Shown piece after piece: positions 57,162 to 64,000 of a stretch of DNA of 64,000 nt. Position 1 is the stretch's first letter. Every line of letters starts with the position of its first letter. The notes beneath the pieces are model-generated. The model did not search any database and had not been told where the DNA came from. It saw only the letters and a program-made list of their open reading frames with translations. The stretch is from Acanthopagrus latus. Taxonomy: Eukaryota > Chordata > Actinopteri > Spariformes > Sparidae. The stretch is from contig NC_051048.1 of assembly GCF_904848185.1 (NCBI RefSeq), positions 2,842,398 through 2,906,397 on the forward strand. The letters are read 5' to 3'. Both the position numbers and the translations under genes were made by a program.

Positions 57162-59574
57162 GGAGATTTGTTTCCATGTGAACATCACGACAACTCAGCA
57201 GGTTCAGTTTCCTTTTATCTCCTTTCATTCGGTTTCAGTAACTGAAACTTTTGATGGTAATACTTTGCTGTGGATTACACTGTTTTGTTTACCAGTGACA
57301 CAGAAAATACGAACACTTCTTCTGTCTGTTGATTTTCATTGTCGAAAAAAGTGAAATCAGTGTAAACTTGTTTAAATGTGTCATTTTCAGCCGTCACAGT
57401 AACATTTAGTGTAACTTCGTCCGACCTTGTGAGTTTTCTACCATTAAGTTTTTGTAAACGAGCTTTGTGATTCTATACAATGTTAACCTGCAGGTAACCA
57501 TAGCAACAGAACTGATGCTTCAGGCTCTGTTTGCAGTGAAGAATCATTTTACTTTTTTTGAATGTCAGATTTGTTAAAACACTCACACAGTTTTTGTACC
57601 AGACTGTGATCATGTCGATGGCAACAAAATTTGTACTTAAGTTTAACTAACTGTTTTAATTCAGTTGAAAAGATTTTACAACTGAAGCCAGTGGTGGGGC
57701 CAGATGAGGGCAGCTGGATCAGATGTGATCAACAGGTTCAAACTTGCTCGAGTCACACAAGACAGAAAAGTGAAAGAATTAACATTTATTCAACATCTGG
57801 CATCAGGCATCAAGTGAAGTCTTACCAGGAGCATCCTTTCTGGCTTGTAATATTTCAAGTTTATGCGTAAGAAATTTTCTCATGAGTTAATAACTGATTC
57901 ATTGTTTTAGATTTCAACAAAATCATTTTTTCCTCTGCCTTGTTAAATAAAATGGTAAGAACTATATATTTAGACTGAAATCTCTTGCTGAAGGGGAACC
58001 ACATGCTTATTTTTGTTTGTGTATCTGCTGACCTCTGGTTCCATGATGCATGTTATTCCTCATCTTCCTCCAGACTTGTGCAATTGCAATTTTTTTTTAT
58101 TAATATGTACTATTATTTCATTTCCTTTTCTTTACACAGCAGATATTGTGTGAGTTCAGTGTGTCCTTTATGATAAGTTGTTTTTAGAAAATGAGAGGCC
58201 AGGAAGGCTCAAATAGTAAGTAAGAAAGTGTTGTAGACAGCGTTTCACAAAGTGTATACAGTTCCTTCTAAAACAAGTCTGAAAATTTAGTGTTTTTGTA
58301 AGGGAGTCTTCTCCAAAAAAGCAGCCTATCTGAGTTACTGTATTTTAAATATTGGACAGGTTTACAGTCAATTTGTTGTATTCTTAAATTAAATGAGGTG
58401 TAAATACTTGAATCACTGACAGCAGTGTGTTCAAACAGCTGCTGGGAGATAAGAAACACGTCAGACATAGAAATTTATACTCGAGAATCAGACACTTTTT
58501 ACAAAGAAAGAAACATCTTAAAGTTTTGTATTCAATGCCGAATTAACAGGAAGGCAGCAAGGATTTAGAATTTGTTGTAGCCATTTTATACAGTGTTTAA
58601 GTTTCTCCTGATGATACAACAACTCTTAAAATCACATTATTTGTGAAGGGAGGCTGTGATGTTGACACTAAGTGATTTAACTTGAGTCCATGTGTTTCCC
58701 AGAGTGTCGGAATCAATAGTTTGTAGGACGAGTGCAGTGAAATGGACTTTGTTGAGTTTTGAGCTAAGTGTTCCAAACAATGTTCAAACCCCCTAAATGG
58801 TTTAGTTTAGTCTCCTGACTTTTATTTTGAAACTTCCTCTGGCACCAGTTCAGTAAAACACATAAAGAAATGTAAATGAGATATAAAACAGTTCCACAGT
58901 ATGAAGCATCATGTTGAGACATGAAGATATCTGACATGCAGGACATCATTTGTCTGAACGGGCTCGACTCTAAACCACATGATGAAGAGTGAGTAGTGAC
59001 ACAAACAGGAAGAGACTTTTCAAACTAAAGTAACTCCAGTTATATTCCCTTTGTTCCCTCTAAATCTATGAGGAACACTGCCGACAGCTTATTGACTTAT
59101 TGATGAAGTTTACTGATGCAGAAAATGGTCAACTACCTTTTAAAAATACATTCATATTTATAAAAACATGAAATATAGAGAATATCAAGCATTTATAAAA
59201 TGACAGCTACATACAAGAAGCTTGTATGTTAACAGTGTTTTTCACATAAAATACATCAAAAGTTATAAATGTTTAACTCTTTTTAATCAGAAGCTACAAA
59301 AGAAGCTGACTTTAAAGTGGCACTATCACCTCGTACCGAGTGTCCACACACAATATTTGTTCTCTGCAACAACAAACAACAACAAATACAACAGAAGATT
59401 AAAACCACATGATACAGTTATTTTAGATGAGCTGCTGTCAGATTAACTTTACAAAATGCTGTGTGTTGTCTGTTCAGCACAGCTGCACACAGTGATCACA
59501 GAGAAGCTGTCAAAGTACAGATGGAGTTTTTCATGTTGTCGTCTGTTCTGTTGGTTTAGTTGATACAGATTTCT
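57162..59574. other. Right GIMAP 3' UTR and intergenic region
   Basis: No gene was seen. The first part is the 3' UTR/flank, matched in reverse complement by 36480-37190. AATAAA at 57946-57951 is a possible polyadenylation signal for the right GIMAP gene. The match to the left arm ends at about 58687. From about 58690 to 59574 the sequence is unique here and would include the 3' UTR of the Fc-receptor-like gene on the minus strand. Confidence 0.5.
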
Positions 59575-62500
59575 TTATTGAGCTGAAAGAAACAGAAAGG
59601 AAACAAGAAAGATTCAGGACGACGTCACGATCAACATGTTTCATCATATTTCCCTGTCCTCTCTCCCCTCCCCTCTCTTTCCTTCCTTCTTTCCCTCCCC
59701 CTCTCTCTTTCTCTCCTCCTTCACTCTCTCTGTTCTTATGATCAATAAAAGAATATGTGAGATTATTGGATTAATCTTGAAGGATTGATCACTGAATCGT
59801 TGATGGTTAATAGTCTTATTCCAGTATTTCTAACAGCTTCATGGTGAATGAAAGATATAAACTTTACCATGTTCAGCTTCTTGACGGCCTTTGACTGTGT
59901 CATAGAGACAAACATCATCTACAGAGAAATGAAAATAAAGACAAGGTGAGTTTAATCACTTCAACTGTAACAACTAATGAATCATGTGAGACCTCAGATT
60001 TGTTGGCTCATTTAAAATGTGTTATAAGCTCAATAAGACTGAGCTAAATTTAACCTAAACCCCCCGTGTGAGGCAGTGTACTTTTGGCAATCATTCATAA
60101 ATGTGCAATATTATTTCAGGATTATTTGGCCAGTAACTTTACATGTAACCCCAGAAGTCTTCTACAGGAGTAGACGTTGATTTGTACTTACAAACAATTG
60201 CAGTGTGATGAGAATCGATTTATCAATCAAATTTATAACCCATTTGATTAACCTAAATCATTTAGGGGGGGGTTAACTGCCACTTTGAGACATTTGATAT
60301 TGCCACTAATGATTCCAGTTGAAAGTGCTCTGTAGAAATTGTGAGAATTTCAGTTCAGCATTTAATCATCTCGTATTGAATGCATTGTAATCAAGCTGTC
60401 AGAATTTGATGACAATTTAAGTGTTCCTTGTGTTAATCATGGCATCACTGGCCCTGTGATACACAGAAGTTTATATCTGGGTGTTACTGCCTTGGATTTC
60501 AGCCTGAGTAGGAAGTAGAAGCAGAGATAGAGCCACAGTGAGCTACCAGCCCTGTGAAACAGAAGTGTCTGCCAAAGCCACAGTCAGCCACACTGATCGT
60601 TGTGCCTCTGTGAGGAGCCATTTATTTTTTCCCTGGTGCAGAGTGTAAAACCTGGCTGCCCTGAAGTCACTAGCAGGTTAAATCTCAGGGAGTTTAATGA
60701 AGAGATAGTCCGTACTTAAGGACAGGTGTGATGCACCACAGGCCAGTTGTTAAGATGTTTGCTTCTGATCTTCAACAGGCAAACCTGCCTTGCTGTTCGG
60801 AGCAAAACAACCCTAGAACAGGAGTTAGAACTCCTTAGAGCGCATAACTCTAGTCTCCGCCATGAAGTTGAAATGGCTAATAACAAAGCCATGCACTGCA
60901 CTTGCATAAACACTACTTAATTGTGCCTCGTGTAATGCAGGCCCAACAGCGTGAAGCGTGATTTTTTGATCTTCTGATGGTGTGGTCACTTTGTGTCGAA
61001 TCCAGTTTCTGTCAAGTGTTTCACAGTTTATATTGTTACATGTACTGCCCCTTTAGAAACCTTGAATTTGGATGTTAGACATTTTCAAGGATCTCAGACT
61101 TTTGGACCCCACTGTACAAGTACATAAGATTAGATTTATAACATTAGTTTAACTGCTTACCGTGGTGAAGAGCAGAGTAATGATCATTCTTGTGGTCCAC
61201 ACGATCTGTGTTGGCGCTCTCAGACTGGACTGGTCTACAACACATATCAGATACAGAACATTTAAACAGGAACATAAAAATGTGTTGATGTTACGTTCAA
61301 CATGAGATGAGAGAGTGTTGCACCTACCTGACGAAGCATGAATCTGTGAAAGAGACACTTGTTGTTAGATGGTTGTTATACTGCTTTTCTCTCTCATGAG
61401 GTCAGAGTATGTGTGTGTATTTGAATAATTAAAGAACATGTAATAACTGAAGAAGAAGTTCTCACCCTTGGACGCTCGGTAGCAAAACAAAACGATCAGA
61501 GGAATAAAAAGAACGATTCCACAAACCAGCCCAACAACCAACAGTACAGGAAATGAAGAGCTGTCAGGCCTGGACACCGCTGGAATAAATAGGAAAACCT
61601 TATACAACCAAATTTCTCCTCAATACACAACAGGATGTTTGAAATAATAATAACTCAAAGAAAGAGTAAATGTGATGAAATCATACCCTGTACAGTGATG
61701 TTGACTGCGTTGCTGAACTCTCCTGATTCAGACTCACACCAGTACACTGCATCACTGGTCCAGTCAGTCTTTATGTTGCATGTTGATCCAGTCATTATTC
61801 CCCACCAGGAGGAGCAGGCTGACGAGTCTCTGTCCTCAGTTGAAAACCTCTTCACTCTCCACTCAGTAGAGTTTCCCTCACAGCTCAGTGAGACAGAGTC
61901 AGAGGTGAAGTGTTGAGCTCTGTCAGGACTCACTGTGAGAGATGCTGATGAGTTAAAATCTGAAAAACACCATGTGATAAGAGGTCAAACAGAGCACAGA
62001 GATCTTTAGATAGAAAATACCTCCATTCAAATAGTCCTTAGCTTTGTTTTAATTCTAAAAAAAAAAAAAAAGTTCAGTGTTTTGGTCAAATTCTGATTTC
62101 TACTTTGACCTCTTGCTACAATTTGGAGCACATTTTAAAGTGACGGACAGCCAAGTGACTACAGAGCTGAAGTATCCAGACTAAAAGTATTTTTTGTAAA
62201 TGAGAGCAGAGTGTTAGCCAAGATATCACATCTGTCTTTTTTTTTGTTATGTTGAAAAGTGAGGACAGAAGGAAACAAGTAATTTCCACCCAGTCGAATG
62301 GAAAGTATGATGTTTAGCTTGACGCTAGCGACAGAGACAAGATAATAAGACCACAGTGAATTAATTCACTTTTTCCAAGATACTGTTTGTTTGTCGCCAT
62401 TTAGAAACAAGATGAACAGAGCTGATATAACATCTGTTTCTTAAGAGAGAGAAACAAACTGACCTGCAGACCAGGCATACTTAATGCCACTGTAATAAGT

Positions 62501-63615
62501 GGAAAACACTGGATCTCCTCTTCCAGCTCCACACCTATATCCTGCTGTGTGTGTCTGTCCATGAACAATGTAGGAATCCTGTTCAGTCCCACTGCTGCTG
62601 CCAGGTAGCTGCTCATAGCTGTAGTAGATATTTGATGGATGAGGAACAACCTTATACCAGTAGAACTTCCATCCTGCAGATGGATCTTTAACTCTGCAGT
62701 TCAGAGTCACTGAGGCTCCAGCACTCAGCCATGATGGAGACACAGTGAGGACAGGAAGGAGTCCTGTTGGAAAATGATTTTATAAATGAAAACATGTATT
62801 GATAGTGGATCAGAAACATTCTGCACCATCAGTACATACTGAAGATGTACTTTAAACATATATATGAACAAAAAACAACCTATTAATGAGCTGTATGATC
62901 TTCACTTTGAAAGAAATGTGATGTGACTTACCGTCTGATACTGTCAGTTTGATGGGATCACTCCAACCTGTTGAAGAATGCTGCGTATGTTTCTTTCTGC
63001 CCTTACACCTGTAGTCTCCACTGTGGGATTCAGTCACAGATGTAATACTGTGTTCATTCTGACGTGGAGGTTTTTCTGAGCTGGTTGTTCTCCATTCATA
63101 CTCCCAATCAGTGTCTCCTCCATCTGTGATCTCACATCTGAGAGTGATCCTCTCTCCTCTGTATACTTCAGACCAGTTTGGCTGCAGAGTCACAACAGCC
63201 TTGTTTGGACCTGTTAATGTTCAAGAATTCATTCAGAAAGGAAACAAAAATGAAGAAAAGTTAAATCTACATCAAACATTCAATGTTTTTCAGTCAGTTA
63301 ATACAACATATATCTTTATTCTGTTTCCATAAGAAAAGTCAAACTCACTGATTTTGTAGATAGTGACTGGATCACTGAACTCTGTGTAGTAAACTGGCTC
63401 TCCTCTTCCTCCTCTGCACCAGTAGACTCCTCCCTCTGAGACTCTGATTGGTCCAGCTGAGAGTTGAGAGGTCAGAGGTTCAGAGGTTTTCTCTCCTCTG
63501 TACCAGAAGTATTTCCAATCAGATGATGATGGCTTCACAGAGCAGGTCAGGGTCACACTGCCCCCTACAGGAATGTCTCTGTCATCAGCCCTCAGTTCAG
63601 CCTTTGGTCTGTTTG
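59575..63615 (-). CDS. Fc-receptor-like Ig-superfamily membrane protein, 5'-partial
   Basis: Minus-strand exons in phase: 63349-63615, 62932-63210, 62464-62763 and 61687-61959 (one Ig-like domain each), 61466-61579 (transmembrane), 61328-61343, 61161-61234 and 59868-59918 (tail), 59575-59582 (ends AQ, stop TAA). The Ig exons show the usual Cys pairs and W/Y landmarks: LTCSVKPSSSDWKYFWYRG with GGVYWC; LRCEITDG with SGDYRC; LNCRVKDPSAGWKFYWYK with AGYRC; LSCEGNS with AVYWC. The membrane span (VLLVVGLVCGIVLFIPLIVL) has no charged residue. The tail carries YSAL and YDTV eight residues apart, an ITAM-like pair. Every intron is in the same phase (1) between Ig exons, as usual for Fc-receptor-like genes. 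The signal peptide and any earlier Ig exons lie beyond the right edge. The exact fish FCRL orthologue is not named. Confidence 0.87.
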
Positions 63616-63745
63616 CTGTTTGATTTAGAACAAAGACACAAACAAGGAAATTAATGTCACTGTGATTAAGTCCAGTTTATATAGTGCATCACACACAGGT
63701 CAGTAAATCAATATTAACACTGAACTATTTCATAAATACTGCAGA

Positions 63746-64000
63746 CATCCATCCATCCATCCATCCATTTTCTTCTGCTTATCTGGGGCTGGGTCGCGGG
63801 GGCAGCTGCCTGAGCAGCGACACCCAGACTTCCCTCACCCCGGACACTTCCCCTAGCTCCTCCGGGAGGATCCCAAGGCGTTCCAAGGCCAGCCGAGCGA
63901 CATAGTCACTCCAGCGTGTCCTGGGTCTTCCTCGGGGTCTCCTCCCAGTGGGGCATGCCGGGAACACCTCCCGAGGAAGGCGTCCAGGGGGCATCCGATA
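63746..64000 (-). mobile_element. 3' end of a non-LTR LINE
   Basis: Read on the minus strand, the frame gives RPRGRPRTRWSDYVARLAL, ERLGILPEELGEV and VREVWVSLLRQLPPRPSPR, followed by a tail of (ATGGATGG)n (63746-63768). This is the C-terminal end of ORF2 and the simple-repeat tail of a common teleost LINE (RTE- or Expander-like by style; family not verified). The rest lies past the right edge. It sits in an intron or the 5' region of the Fc-receptor-like gene in the same orientation. Confidence 0.8.

Larger units (their letters stand above)
49606..58687 (+). repeat. Right arm of large inverted duplication
   Basis: This is the reverse-complement partner of the left arm. Outer end: gtgatttaacttgagt at 58672-58687 mirrors actcaagttaaatcac at 35498-35513. 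Inner end: ctctgatctg at 49606-49615 mirrors 46781-46790. Similarity continues through 3' UTR and flanking non-coding DNA well beyond the genes, so this is a segmental duplication, not just two related exons. Unpaired on the right are 51795-55020, which holds a LINE fragment and a short coding exon. Confidence 0.9.

Overview
The window is nuclear DNA of a ray-finned fish, probably an acanthomorph teleost. It has vertebrate multi-exon genes with GT/AG introns and no operons. It also has dinucleotide and tetranucleotide microsatellites and remains of transposon families common in teleosts (DIRS-type tyrosine-recombinase retroelement, non-LTR LINE with a (ATGGATGG)n-type tail, hAT). Exon joins below were worked out by hand from splice sites and reading phase; every join given for the four main gene models keeps the phase.

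Layout. (1) Bases 1-3622, minus strand: an ANP32-family gene (best fit anp32b), 5 exons visible, 3' end off the left edge. (2) Bases 10990-34684, minus strand: sh3gl2 (endophilin-A1), all 9 coding exons, 351 codons, with a 19.7 kb first intron filled with microsatellites, a purine-rich GATGGAGG-type tract and diverged repeats. A canonical REST/RE1 site and a palindromic CRE lie upstream of its start. (3) Bases about 35.5-58.7 kb: a large, imperfect inverted duplication carrying two head-to-head GIMAP (immune-associated GTPase) genes. The left copy (minus) is a GIMAP8-like protein with four AIG1 domains and a coiled coil. The right copy (plus) has one AIG1 domain and the same coiled coil. Each copy has one separate lesion in the coiled coil (a 2-bp frameshift on the left, a CGA-to-TGA stop on the right), and each lesion removes the same C-terminal CSIL prenylation-type motif. 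A truncated DIRS element and a hAT derivative sit in left-copy introns, and a LINE fragment in a right-copy intron. (4) Bases 59575-63615, minus strand: an Fc-receptor-like immunoglobulin-superfamily membrane protein with four Ig exons, a transmembrane segment and a two-tyrosine cytoplasmic tail, with its 5' end beyond the window. (5) Bases 63746-64000: the 3' end of a LINE.

How it fits together: the left half holds neural/housekeeping genes (histone-chaperone/phosphatase-inhibitor family ANP32; endophilin in synaptic vesicle endocytosis). The right half is a rapidly rearranging immune block (GIMAP pair with interferon-response-like motifs beside their leader exons, then an Fc-receptor-like gene). 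No tRNA, rRNA or CRISPR array was seen.
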